From Dermatophilus congolensis (GTDB lineage Bacteria; Actinomycetota; Actinomycetes; Actinomycetales; Dermatophilaceae), in contig NZ_LT906453.1 in NCBI RefSeq assembly GCF_900187045.1, positions 2,418,001 to 2,482,000 of the forward strand: DNA of 64,000 nucleotides, written 5' to 3'. The notes below the pieces were generated by a model that saw nothing but the letters and a program-made list of their open reading frames with translations, had not been told where the DNA came from and did no database searches. Of this stretch, positions 19,448-27,947 are shown piece by piece (the stretch's first letter is position 1; every line of letters begins with the position of its first letter). Position numbers and translations under genes: made by a program.

Positions 19448-21331
19448 ATGTGCGGTTTTGCATTGGCCGTCCGCGACGCGGCTGCTGAAGTGGTTCCGAG
19501 CCCTGGTGTAGATGCGGCATTGTCGCGCCGGGGCCCGGACACGACAGCTCGTCACGTCGAGGGCGGCCTGGCTGCTGTGAGTACGCGTTTGATCCACTGG
19601 GAGGAGGGCGCATCGCAGCAGCCGTTGCTCACTGAAGACGGCGGGATGGCTGTTTTTAATGGTGAGTTGTTTAACTTGTCTGAGTTGCAGGATGTGCTTG
19701 GGCTGCCTGGTGCCAGTGAGATCGAAGTGCTGCTGGCGGGGGTTCGAGCTGAGGGTCCGGAGTTTGCTCGGCGTATTGATGGCCAGTTCGCGGCCGTGGT
19801 GCGTGTGGGGGCTGATGCTCCGGTGTTGGCGTTGCGTGACCGGTTTGGGATTTCGCCGTTGTATGTGATGCGGCGGGATGGTGCGACATATTTGGCGTCT
19901 GCATTGGAGGCGTTGTCAGAGATTTCTGGCGGCTTTTCCGGTGGTGTGGATGGCTTGGATGTGTCGGGTGTTGCTTCGATTCTTCATGATTGGGCGCCGA
20001 CGCATGGTCGTACTCCGTTCGCTGGTGTTGATCAGGTGATGCCGGGGCAGGTTGTGCAGTTGCAGGGTGATGCGCCTGTGCGTCGGTGGATGTGGGCTGA
20101 TCATCGGGCGGCACCTGTGCCTTCGGCGCGTATCGGGGCAGCGCATGAGGCGGTGACTGCGCAGGGGCAGGAGCTTGATGCTTCGCCTTTGTCTGAGGCT
20201 GATCTTGCTGAATTTGAGCAGTTGATGCGGGATTCGGTGGCTGCTCGGATGAGGTCTACGAGTGAGATCGTGGCGCTTATTTCCGGTGGTATTGATTCCA
20301 CGATCATTGCCACGCTTGCTCATGATGAGGGTGCGCGTACTGGGTTGGCTTTGTTCCTGGAGGGCGATGAGATTGTGCGCGGCCGCCAGGTCGAGGTTGC
20401 CGAGGCTATTGGCTATGACCTGGTTCATCACATGCTGCGTCCTCGTGCTGCGGTGACGTTGCTTGAGGAGTATGTACGTACTCGTCGGGTTCCGTTGGTG
20501 CGAATGGGCCCGATAGGCATGATGAGTTTGGCGCGCCGGGCGGCGAGTGAGGGTATCCGTGGGGTGCTTTCTGGTGAGGGTGCTGATGAGTTGTTTGGAG
20601 GTTACGACTCTTATCGCATCTTGGCTGCTCGGGCGGGTGCTTTTGGTGATCCGAAGCGTTTGCCGTGGGATGAGTTTGGTGAGCCTGAGTTTGGTGGCGA
20701 TCGTGGTCCGCGATGGGCGAGGTCGTATTGGCGTGCAGTGATCGCGTTGTCGAGCAGTGCTGGTAGTCGTCGCGCGGACATTATGAAGCCGGTAGCGGAG
20801 TTGTTTGGCCCGCAGTTGCGGACGGCTTTTGATGCTGCTGCCGTGCTGCCGGAGGGCTTTGGGTTAGAGGACCGTCGTCAGGTTGATTTGCGGGATTTGC
20901 TTGGCTCGTATCTTTTGACTGTCCAGGGTGACCATGCCTGGATGGAGGAGGGCGTGGAGCTTCGCCCTGCGTATTTGGCGACGCCGGTTGCGCGGTATGC
21001 GTTGCGTCGGGATCCGGCTTCGTTTGTGTCGATCCGGGATGGGAAGGTGCCGGTTCGGTCTTTGTTGCGCCGCCTTGCGGCCCAGCGCCCTGCGATAGCT
21101 GGGTTGGGTTTCCCGAAGTCTGCTTTCCGAGTGGATGCCTCGTTTGTGTTGCGTGACAGTGAGGCGACTGCGCATATGCGTCGTTTGGTGACGCAGTGTC
21201 CGGATGCGTTGATTAATACCGATGGGGTGATTGATCGGTTTGATCGTGCGGTGGGTGCTGGCACGTGTTCGGAGTCGGAGTCGATGGTGTTTTTGTTGGC
21301 TGCGAGTTTAGGTGTGTTGGCCGCGGATTGA
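19448..21331 (+). CDS. AsnB-like glutamine-dependent amidotransferase
   Basis: 627 residues. The N-terminal class II glutaminase has Cys2 (MCGF), SRRGPDT and the VFNGELFN oxyanion region. The C-terminal synthetase domain has the PP-loop ISGGIDST and LSGEGADELFGGYDSY, the AsnB signature. Both halves appear active. True asparagine synthetases are usually about 520-610 residues and stand alone; AsnB paralogues in biosynthetic clusters instead amidate carrier- or CoA-bound acids (for example OxyD). Here it is the last gene of an operon with ligase, NadE-like enzyme and ACP. A strong hairpin follows its stop. Confidence 0.9.
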   Translation: MCGFALAVRDAAAEVVPSPGVDAALSRRGPDTTARHVEGGLAAVSTRLIHWEEGASQQPLLTEDGGMAVFNGELFNLSELQDVLGLPGASEIEVLLAGVRAEGPEFARRIDGQFAAVVRVGADAPVLALRDRFGISPLYVMRRDGATYLASALEALSEISGGFSGGVDGLDVSGVASILHDWAPTHGRTPFAGVDQVMPGQVVQLQGDAPVRRWMWADHRAAPVPSARIGAAHEAVTAQGQELDASPLSEADLAEFEQLMRDSVAARMRSTSEIVALISGGIDSTIIATLAHDEGARTGLALFLEGDEIVRGRQVEVAEAIGYDLVHHMLRPRAAVTLLEEYVRTRRVPLVRMGPIGMMSLARRAASEGIRGVLSGEGADELFGGYDSYRILAARAGAFGDPKRLPWDEFGEPEFGGDRGPRWARSYWRAVIALSSSAGSRRADIMKPVAELFGPQLRTAFDAAAVLPEGFGLEDRRQVDLRDLLGSYLLTVQGDHAWMEEGVELRPAYLATPVARYALRRDPASFVSIRDGKVPVRSLLRRLAAQRPAIAGLGFPKSAFRVDASFVLRDSEATAHMRRLVTQCPDALINTDGVIDRFDRAVGAGTCSESESMVFLLAASLGVLAAD

Positions 21332-21341
21332 ACGCGGTGTA

Positions 21342-21392
21342 CGTAAAAGGTGTGGCCTTTCCCGTTTTATGGGAAAGGCCACACCTTTTACG
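21342..21392. terminator. Bidirectional terminator hairpin
   Basis: Perfect 22-bp stem (arms 21342-21363 and 21371-21392, starting CGTAAAAGG) around a GTTTTAT loop, between the convergent ends of the AsnB-like gene and the His-rich small gene. Confidence 0.85.
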
Positions 21393-21405
21393 AGTGAGAG
21401 TGTGC

Positions 21406-21558
21406 TCAGTGCTCGTCGTAGTGGTCGCCGTGCTCGGCGTGCTTGTGACCGTCGTGAAGGTAGTCCACGTGGTCCTCGTGCTTGACGGCTTCGTGGCCGC
21501 AGTCTTCACCGTGCTTGTGCTCGGCGATGGTGTGGTGGATCTTGTGCTCGTCGGTCAT
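21406..21558 (-). CDS. His-rich small metal-binding protein, in operon with ArsR
   Basis: 50 residues from ATG at 21558 with AGGAG eight bases upstream; the longer open frame is not used. About 14 of 50 residues are His, plus Asp/Glu and one Cys (KHGEDCGH, then HEDHVDYLHDGHKHAEHGDH). Such peptides bind zinc or nickel. It starts 22 bases after the zinc-type ArsR gene on the same strand, so it likely buffers or delivers zinc under that regulator. Similar short proteins with a GDHVDYLHDG core occur in other actinobacteria beside ArsR genes, as I recall. Confidence 0.8.
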   Translation of the reverse strand: MTDEHKIHHTIAEHKHGEDCGHEAVKHEDHVDYLHDGHKHAEHGDHYDEH

Positions 21559-21580
21559 GGCTGTCTCCTGGTGGGGGTGA

Positions 21581-21859
21581 TCACTCTTCTTGGACGTGCT
21601 CGAGCGCGTCGGCGAGGACATGCCCGATATGTTCATCACTCACGGAATAGATCACCTCGCGCCCTTCTCGCGCGGCTGTGACGAGACCGGCTTCTCGTAG
21701 AGTGCGCAGGTGCTGTGAGGCCATCGGCTGGGACAGGTCTACTGCCTCGGTGATTTCCCCAACGGAGCGGGGTTTTTCCAGGAGAACGACCATGATGTGG
21801 AGTCTTGCCTGGTGACCGAGTGCTTTGAACAAGTCCGCGGCACGATCGATGTGCTTCAT
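21581..21859 (-). CDS. ArsR/SmtB-family zinc-responsive repressor
   Basis: 92 residues from ATG at 21859 (GGAAAGG upstream). Winged helix: ALGHQARLHIMVVL, QPMASQHLRTLREAGLV and REGREVIYSV. The C-terminal helix carries Asp, His, His and Glu at relative positions 0, 2, 13 and 16 (SDEHIGH then EHVQE), exactly the alpha-5 zinc site spacing of SmtB/CzrA. I infer derepression by excess zinc. A palindrome sits upstream of the gene and a His-rich protein gene lies downstream. Confidence 0.9.
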   Translation of the reverse strand: MKHIDRAADLFKALGHQARLHIMVVLLEKPRSVGEITEAVDLSQPMASQHLRTLREAGLVTAAREGREVIYSVSDEHIGHVLADALEHVQEE

Positions 21860-21887
21860 TCCGTGTTGCCTTTCCAGCCTGACACAC

Positions 21888-21905
21888 ATATTTAAATATT
21901 GCAAT
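21888..21905. promoter_or_regulatory. ArsR/SmtB-type operator
   Basis: Perfect 12-bp palindrome ATATTTAAATAT at 21888-21899, overlapping a second palindrome ATTGCAAT at 21898-21905. It lies about 30 bases upstream of the ArsR start and is AT-rich in a GC-rich context, like known SmtB/CzrA operators. Confidence 0.6.
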
Positions 21906-22361
21906 GCATCTATCCGTTGCTATCGCTTCCGTCCTGACGCGACCTAGTCCGTCATCGATGCACGAACACAAAGCCTGCATAGACTCACCAAAGCGTCCAC
22001 GTAAAGGAAACTTCTTACCCAGCAGAGGCATTCAGGGTTTCGTATCCGCCCACAAGCCGACCCGTCAAAATTGTGAACTGCGTCTCACAAGCACCGAATC
22101 ACTGTGACACCTGAAATACATGCCATGCGTCCACACCAATCCAGTCCCACGCAGCAGAGCCATGCCCTCATCAGAACATGCACGCCTCACGAAACAGGAG
22201 CACAATAGCCAGCTGCCCAAATACCACTGAGCAACCGGAATAGATCGCCGAATACCGATCACCGCACCGTGACCACAACCGACGACATACAGGATGCCTC
22301 CTGCCACCTGAACCACACCGCTCAACGCAGCTACATGCGCACAGAAGCTCCTGCCACCCGG
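21906..22361. other. Gene-free region
   Basis: About 456 bases with no convincing gene; a minus-strand open frame at 22065-22325 has no ribosome-binding site or recognisable domain. TTGTGA and TCACAA at 22071-22090 form an inverted repeat with eight bases between, which does not match the six-base spacing of Crp/GlxR sites. Confidence 0.5.
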
Positions 22362-23014
22362 CTAGTAAGCGCCGCTACTGGTAAACACCGCCGAGAAGGT
22401 GCGGAACAAAATATGCAAATCACCCATCGGTGACCAGTTATCGACGTACCGAAGATCAAGCCGCAATGACTCTTCCCATGACAAATCAGAACGGCCGCTC
22501 ACCTGCCACAGCCCCGTCATTCCAGGCTTGACATGCAGTCGTCGCAACGCATCTGGCTCATACTGCTCCACCTCGCGAGCCAATGGCGGCCGCGGCCCCA
22601 CCAGCGACATATCGCCAATAAGAACGTTAATGAGCTGCGGCAACTCATCAAGGGAGTATCGGCGAAGGAAATGACCAATCTTCGTGATACGGGGGTCATC
22701 CTTCATCTTGAACAGCACACCATTGCCGTCACTACGCGCTTCCAGGGCTTCGAGCCGCTTCTCAGCATCGACAACCATCGTGCGGAATTTGAAAATCCAA
22801 AAGAACTTGCCGCGCACCCCCACCCGCTGCTGCCGGAAAAACACCGGCCCAGGGTCACTGATCTTGATCGCAACCGCAATCACAACCATCAGTGGAGACA
22901 GCAGGAAAAGCAAAAGAGCCGCCAAACTACAGTCCATAAACCCTTTAAGAATCGCTGAGCGTCGCGCAGCCGCCGGACGTTCAATGTGAAGCAGGGAAAG
23001 GTTTGTCGAGGGAC
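22362..23014 (-). pseudogene. Undecaprenyl-phosphate sugar phosphotransferase, C-terminal catalytic half (after frameshift)
   Basis: This frame encodes the complete bacterial sugar transferase domain: a membrane re-entrant helix ([19 protein letters not shown]), DPGPVFFRQQRVG, FKFRTMV, RRYSLDELPQLINVL, SLVGPRP and PGMTGLWQVSGRSDLSW. These motifs define WcaJ/WbaP/CpsE-type initiating enzymes that put the first sugar-1-phosphate on undecaprenyl phosphate. The upstream sensor half is in another frame. Removing one G at 23015-23016 (plus strand) joins the halves to read LSIRPSTNLSLLHIERP, as expected for the family. As sequenced the catalytic half has no own good start; the gene is broken or has a sequencing error. 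Confidence 0.82.
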
Positions 23015-23922
23015 GGTATAGACAAACGCGGACCAGCAACATCCAGCAATCCAGGCGAGACAATCAGCTCAATGCCACGTTCTTCCAGTGCCCACGCCAA
23101 CCGCCGCAAGGACTTTCCAGCCAGATCTGGGTGGCTTGCCACTACCACCACCTCAGCGTCATACAAATCAGCAGCAGCAAGTGCATCACGTGGACGCCCC
23201 ATCACCGGCACGCCCTCCAGTGAAGTTGTCGTGTCCCACTCAGCGTCGAATCCGGTAGCACATACTGCAACCGGCCGCAGTCCTTGCCCAGGCTCAGATT
23301 TAATAGAGCGAATGAGATTAGCCGCAGCATCAGCGCGCCCCACAACAATCGTGCGCTGCATCAGTTCACCAACACGTCGATGACGCACAAGCCAACGACG
23401 CATCACCCAACGAGCAGCTAATCCACCAGCAAACAACAGCGGCAGCATAAGGAACACCCACATGCGTGCCAATGGATAGTTGCTCGCGAAGGCGCCGATT
23501 GCCAGCACTGACAGCAAACCGACCGTGGCTCGCCCCACCGACCGATACTCTTCGGTGCTCACGCCGAGGAACCGCCGCTCGTATGCGTTTGCCATCACCA
23601 ATGCGAGTACCCATACGAACGGAATCGCAACAGTTGCCATCCAGTAGCCAGCTGTAACTTCCGAACCAAACCGCGTAACCGATGCTGCCACTGCGCCAGC
23701 AGCACCAATCACAAAATCACCTGCAACCAAGCGCAATAAATACGCACGAGCCCACTCCCCACCGGGAGCATGTGCGGGGGCATTGACCGGGCCTAAAGAC
23801 GGCGCAAACGGGATGTCGGATTCGTCGCGCAGTACGAGGCGAGCGGTCTCACTCTCGGTCTTCGCCGAAGTCCGGCGACCGGACCGATGCCACCCCCTGG
23901 TTGATCGGTTCTCGACAGTCAC
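23015..23922 (-). pseudogene. Undecaprenyl-phosphate sugar phosphotransferase, N-terminal half (before frameshift)
   Basis: N-terminal half of the same gene. The start is taken as GTG at 23922, eight bases after GGAGAG; longer starts exist. After a cytosolic tail come four or so membrane helices and a CoA-binding-like Rossmann region (RTIVVGRADAAANLIRSI and VVVVASHPDLAGKSLR, then ELIVSPGLLDVAGPRLSI), the usual order in WcaJ-like proteins. The frame then runs into a stop at 22981 after an unrelated tail. It could supply the initiating transferase for the exopolysaccharide cluster at the left edge, if functional. Confidence 0.8.
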
Positions 23923-24300
23923 TTTTCGTTCTCTCCACATGTTGAGGAACTGGGTTCGAAAAATAGGCACACAGCTGTGCGCACACGATCCGACACTGCC
24001 CCCGACGTCATGTGCGTCTCCCCTGACAGCCCCGCAGGCCGATATCGCGATATCGCATCATCGACCATTGCTCCCCCAGAGCTTTGTAACGCCAATTTTC
24101 TCATGCGGTGTGGTGCCGTGTCCCTGTTGAAAAGATTCGGCTACCACTTCCACGGTAATCTCCTCGGCAACTCAATTGCCTACTCTTGTGCCACCTTTGC
24201 AGAATTCTTGAGTTTCGCGCAGCAGACTCTCCGCGGGCAGGTAAAGCATCCATACAAATTACTGATCCTCGACACCTTGTTTAGATGCCGAGGACCTGCA
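23923..24300. other. Gene-free region with 16-bp palindrome
   Basis: No gene seen. Positions 24040-24055 hold a perfect 16-bp palindrome CGATATCGCGATATCG, roughly 120 bases upstream of the sugar transferase start; it may be an operator. Near 24266-24297, TCCTCG and CGAGGA arms downstream of pth could form a weak terminator. Confidence 0.45.
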
Positions 24301-24894
24301 TTACGAAGCGGCGTGAAAAACCTGCTGAGTTGCTACAACTCCGCGTTCAGCGAGCATTTCCACAGCATCTGCAGCACGCGCAACCATGACTTCTGCCTCA
24401 ACTTTTTCTGAAGAGCTGAAGTTCTTCAGAACATAGTCAGCCGGATCCTGCCTGCCCGGCGGGCGCCCCACACCTACTCGCACACGCACGTAATCCTTAC
24501 TACCTACCGCAGCGCTGATAGATCGCAAGCCATTGTGGCCCCCCTCTCCCCCACCCTTTTTGATGCGCACATCACCGAAAGGAATGTCCAGTTCGTCATG
24601 CACGACGATCAAGTGCTCAAGCGGGATCGAGTAGTACTGCAGCAAGGCACTGACTGGCCCACCCGAGAGGTTCATAAATGACATTGGTTGAGCCAAAACA
24701 GCCTTAGGCCCAGGTTCCCCACCTGCCGCCACCCCTAAACGCACATCTGCCACATGCGCACGAGCTTTGTGCCGCTTGAGGTTCGCATGCGAACGCGCAG
24801 CTAACTCTGTGATCACCATTGCACCGGCGTTGTGCCGATTGCCGGCATATTGCGTACCCGGATTACCGAGTCCCACCACAAGAAAAGCGTCCAT
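24301..24894 (-). CDS. pth: Peptidyl-tRNA hydrolase
   Basis: About 197 residues. Recycles peptidyl-tRNA released from stalled ribosomes. Motifs: VVGLGNPGTQYAGNRHNAGAM (catalytic His in the RHNAG box), QPMSFMNLSG, VVHDELDIPFGDVRIKKGGGEGGHNGLRS. Complete and normal in length. The start may be ATG at 24894 or GTG two codons upstream; neither has an ideal ribosome-binding site. It follows rplY across a strong hairpin, in the common actinobacterial glmU-prs-rplY-pth order. Confidence 0.95.
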   Translation of the reverse strand: MDAFLVVGLGNPGTQYAGNRHNAGAMVITELAARSHANLKRHKARAHVADVRLGVAAGGEPGPKAVLAQPMSFMNLSGGPVSALLQYYSIPLEHLIVVHDELDIPFGDVRIKKGGGEGGHNGLRSISAAVGSKDYVRVRVGVGRPPGRQDPADYVLKNFSSSEKVEAEVMVARAADAVEMLAERGVVATQQVFHAAS

Positions 24895-24930
24895 TCCCAC
24901 AGGCTACGGGCCCACCCCTGGGAGAAAGAA

Positions 24931-24972
24931 AGCGCGGGGGTGAAAGCACCATGATGCTTTCACCCCCGCGCT
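24931..24972. terminator. Terminator hairpin after rplY
   Basis: Perfect 18-bp stem (24931-24948 with 24955-24972, AGCGCGGGGG-type) around a six-base loop. On the minus strand it is followed by a T-rich stretch (TTTCTTTCTC), a good Rho-independent terminator between rplY and pth. Confidence 0.85.
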
Positions 24973-25012
24973 CAGCATGAAGCGCATGCACGCTAGAACG
25001 CTGACAACAGGG

Positions 25013-25648
25013 TCACTCCTGCTTGTCGTCCTCAGCGGCTTCGGGCTCGTCTTTCTCGATACCAGCTTCGGCTTCAGCCTCTTCGAGCTCGGCCTCGAGC
25101 TGCTCAGCGGTGGTGGCAGCGGTGACGTTGACAACGAGGGTCTCAGCGTCGGTCTCAAGCTCAACGCCTGCGGGCAGCTTGATGTCCTTAGCGAAGATCT
25201 GGGTGCCAACGGCAGCGTCAGTCACGTCGATCTCCACGTTTTCGGGGATATCCGTGGCCGGAGCGAGAACGGTGAGGGTGTTGGCGTCAAGGTCAACGTA
25301 GGTCTCTGGTGCAGCTTCACCGGTGACAGTGATGGACACGTCAACGGAAACCTTCTCGCCCTTCTTTACGCGAACGAGGTCAACGTGAACGATCTCGGGA
25401 CGGATCGGGAAACGCTGAATGTCCTTGACCAGGCAGAGGTGCTCCTGACCATCAAGCACAACGGTCAACAAAGCGTTAGCGGTCTTGGTGGCCATCATGG
25501 TGTCGTGCCCGGGAAGGACAACGTGCACCGGGGCTTCGCCGCCGCCGTAGATCACGGCGGGGATTTTGCTAGCGCGACGGATGGAACGGGCAGCGCCTTT
25601 ACCGAACTGGCTGCGAGCTTCAGCCTCAATACGAATGCTGTCGGACAT
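25013..25648 (-). CDS. rplY: 50S ribosomal protein L25/general stress protein Ctc
   Basis: 211 residues from ATG at 25648 with AGGAG six bases upstream. The N-terminal L25 domain (EARSQFGKGAARSIRRASKIPAVIYGGG, split by loops) binds 5S rRNA; a second TL5/CTC-type beta domain follows, and a Glu-rich acidic tail (EAELEEAEAEAG) ends the protein. Two-domain Ctc architecture and length are normal. It lies between prs and pth. Confidence 0.95.
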   Translation of the reverse strand: MSDSIRIEAEARSQFGKGAARSIRRASKIPAVIYGGGEAPVHVVLPGHDTMMATKTANALLTVVLDGQEHLCLVKDIQRFPIRPEIVHVDLVRVKKGEKVSVDVSITVTGEAAPETYVDLDANTLTVLAPATDIPENVEIDVTDAAVGTQIFAKDIKLPAGVELETDAETLVVNVTAATTAEQLEAELEEAEAEAGIEKDEPEAAEDDKQE

Positions 25649-25863
25649 GGTGTCTCCTGACTGCGGGTCAATGATGGACAGTTCTCGACAAGACACGGGA
25701 AAGTCCACACATACAGCAGGGACACCGCGTCGATAACGGCCAGCCGGGACGCACCTCTCCGATCCCGCGCCGTCCTACCCAATGTGTTGGGTGGACGGTG
25801 GGAGATCGGAGCTGCACGTCACCAGCGGCCCTCGCCGAGGTAACTACACGAGTTTAGGGGTTC

Positions 25864-26844
25864 TCAGCCCTCTACCTCAAACAGGCTGGTAACTGACCCA
25901 TCCTCAAAAACTTCACGGATAGCTTGGCTGACCAGCGGCGCAATGGACAACACTGTGAGCTTGTCGAAACGACGCTCTGCAGGAATAGGCAAGGTGTTGG
26001 TCACAATCACCTCGCGTGCCACGCTCGCCTTGAGACGTTCAATGGCCGGGTCCGAGAAAATACCGTGTGTAGCAGCAATAACCACACCCGCAGCACCGTG
26101 CTCCATCAGCGCCGCAGCGGCCTGACAGATCGTGCCACCGGAGTCGATCATGTCATCGACAAGAATGCACAGGCGCCCCTCAACCTCACCAACAACGCGG
26201 TTGGCATGTGACTGGTTCGGGCGCGTGATGTCGCGTGTTTTGTGAATGAACGCCAACGGTGCGCCACCGAGCTTCTTGCTCCACTGCTCAGCAACCTTGA
26301 TACGCCCAGCATCGGGGCTAACAATCGCAAGGTTCTCGTGCCCGTAACGCTCAAAAACGTAGTCAGAGAGCATCGGCATGGCCTGTAGGTGGTCGACCGG
26401 GCCGTTGAAGAAACCCTGCGTCTGCGCGGTGTGCAAATCAACACAAATAAGGCGGTCAGCACCCGCAGCTTTAAACAGGTCAGCCATCAGACGAGCCGAA
26501 ATAGGTTCACGGCCACGGTGCTTCTTGTCTTGACGGGCGTACCCATAGAACGGCACCACCGCAGTGATGCGTTTAGCCGAAGCACGCTTCAACGCATCGA
26601 TCATGATGAGGTGTTCCATGATCCATTTGTTGATAGGAGCAGTGTGGCTCTGCACAACAAAGGCATCCGAGCCACGGACTGACTCATCAAACCGGACGTA
26701 GATTTCCGAGTTAGCGAACTCGTACGCGGTAGTTGGCACGAGATCGATGTCCAGGCAGTCAGCAATCTCTTCAGCGAGCTCGGGGTGCGATCGCCCCGAC
26801 ATCACCAACAGGTTTTTCTGGTTGGGACGCGTCATCGCGTTCAT
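25864..26844 (-). CDS. prs: Ribose-phosphate pyrophosphokinase
   Basis: 326 residues. Makes PRPP from ribose-5-phosphate and ATP for nucleotide, His and Trp synthesis. Motifs: FANSEIYVRFDESVRG, YGYARQDKKHRGREPIS (ATP loop), DLHTAQTQGFF (metal site) and the PRPP loop VDDMIDSGGTI. Start ATG at 26844 is eight bases after GGAG and overlaps the glmU stop (ATGA), so translation is coupled to glmU. Confidence 0.96.
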   Translation of the reverse strand: MNAMTRPNQKNLLVMSGRSHPELAEEIADCLDIDLVPTTAYEFANSEIYVRFDESVRGSDAFVVQSHTAPINKWIMEHLIMIDALKRASAKRITAVVPFYGYARQDKKHRGREPISARLMADLFKAAGADRLICVDLHTAQTQGFFNGPVDHLQAMPMLSDYVFERYGHENLAIVSPDAGRIKVAEQWSKKLGGAPLAFIHKTRDITRPNQSHANRVVGEVEGRLCILVDDMIDSGGTICQAAAALMEHGAAGVVIAATHGIFSDPAIERLKASVAREVIVTNTLPIPAERRFDKLTVLSIAPLVSQAIREVFEDGSVTSLFEVEG

Positions 26845-27947
26845 CGACAATTCTCCTGCTGATCTGTGATGTGTGGGTGGGTGGTGAAAGAAGTGATGGC
26901 TGTGCCGTCTGGGATGTCACTGCCTGCACGAATCTGGACATAAGGCCCAACTGTCACGGCAGAACCAATGGTGGCAGCGTCGATCTCGCAACGGCGCACG
27001 TGGGTACCGTCGCCGACTGCCGAGTCACTGATGGTTGCTTCTGGACCAACGGTTGCATCTGCCCCGATGGTTGTTTCCCCTAGCAGCTGCACATTCGGGC
27101 GAATGATCGTGTCCACGCCGATAAAGACATCAACATCGATCCATGTGCTGGCGGGGTCAATGATGGTCACGCCCTGACGCATCCACTTTTCACAGACACG
27201 TCGGTTGAGCTCTGCGCCCATGCGTGCGAGCTGCACCCGGTCGTTGACCCCTTCGGTCTGCCACAAATCATCAATGACATGAGCTGCGACGCGACGGCCA
27301 CGGTCCCTGGCGATGGCGAGTACGTCGGTGAGGTATTTCTCGCCTTGCGCGTTATCCGTACCTACCTGGCTCAGAGCAGAGCGCAACAGCTCACCGTCAA
27401 AGGCATAAATGCCGGAGTTGATTTCCGTGATGAGTGCTTGCTCAGCGGTGGCATCTTTTTGCTCGACGATTCCGGTGACAGCCCCGGTCTCATCACGCAG
27501 AATCCGTCCATAACCGTGCGGGTCAGGGACATGAGCTGTCATCACCGTGACGCCGTTACCGTTCGTCTCATGCTCAGCAACGAGAGCAGCGAGGGTTTCG
27601 CTGGCCAGCATCGGCACATCCCCGTAGGTGACAACAACTGTGCCTGATAGATCAGCTGGAAGTTTTTCCAGACCGCACTCAGCGGCCCGACCAGTGCCTT
27701 TGACCTCATCCTGATCAGCAACAACGGCCTGCGGAGCAACCTGCGATACGTGCGCAGCCACAAGTTCACGCTTGTGTCGAACAACTACAGCAAGATGCTC
27801 AGGTTCAAGCCCCTCAGCTGCCTTGATCGCGTGACCGAGGAGCGTACGCCCACCGATGGCATGCAAGACCTTGGGGACTGCGGACTTCATACGAGTGCCC
27901 TCGCCCGCAGCGAGGACAACAACAGCGGCGGGCCTGTGGATGGTCAC
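26841..27947 (-). CDS. glmU: GlmU uridylyltransferase, lacking most of the acetyltransferase domain
   Basis: 368 residues, against about 450-500 in the family. The N-terminal pyrophosphorylase is intact: LAAGEGTRMKSAVPKVLH, GTGRAAECG, VTYGDVPML, EQKDAT and INSGIYAF. It forms UDP-GlcNAc from GlcNAc-1-P and UTP. The left-handed beta-helix begins (TIGADATVGPEATI) but the protein stops soon after VGPYVQIRAGSDI, where complete GlmU has LRPG and then the lysine, catalytic His and asparagines that bind acetyl-CoA and GlcN-1-P. Acetyltransferase activity is therefore not expected. The early stop overlaps the prs start, so it is not an obvious frameshift. GTG start after GGAG. Confidence 0.88.
   Translation of the reverse strand: MTIHRPAAVVVLAAGEGTRMKSAVPKVLHAIGGRTLLGHAIKAAEGLEPEHLAVVVRHKRELVAAHVSQVAPQAVVADQDEVKGTGRAAECGLEKLPADLSGTVVVTYGDVPMLASETLAALVAEHETNGNGVTVMTAHVPDPHGYGRILRDETGAVTGIVEQKDATAEQALITEINSGIYAFDGELLRSALSQVGTDNAQGEKYLTDVLAIARDRGRRVAAHVIDDLWQTEGVNDRVQLARMGAELNRRVCEKWMRQGVTIIDPASTWIDVDVFIGVDTIIRPNVQLLGETTIGADATVGPEATISDSAVGDGTHVRRCEIDAATIGSAVTVGPYVQIRAGSDIPDGTAITSFTTHPHITDQQENCR

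Noticed and set aside
22071-22090. Possible Crp/GlxR site TGTGA-N8-TCACA
   Set aside because: Spacing is eight bases, not the six required, and no suitable promoter follows.
22065-22325. 86-codon open frame on the minus strand
   Set aside because: No ribosome-binding site, no recognisable domain and composition like non-coding sequence.
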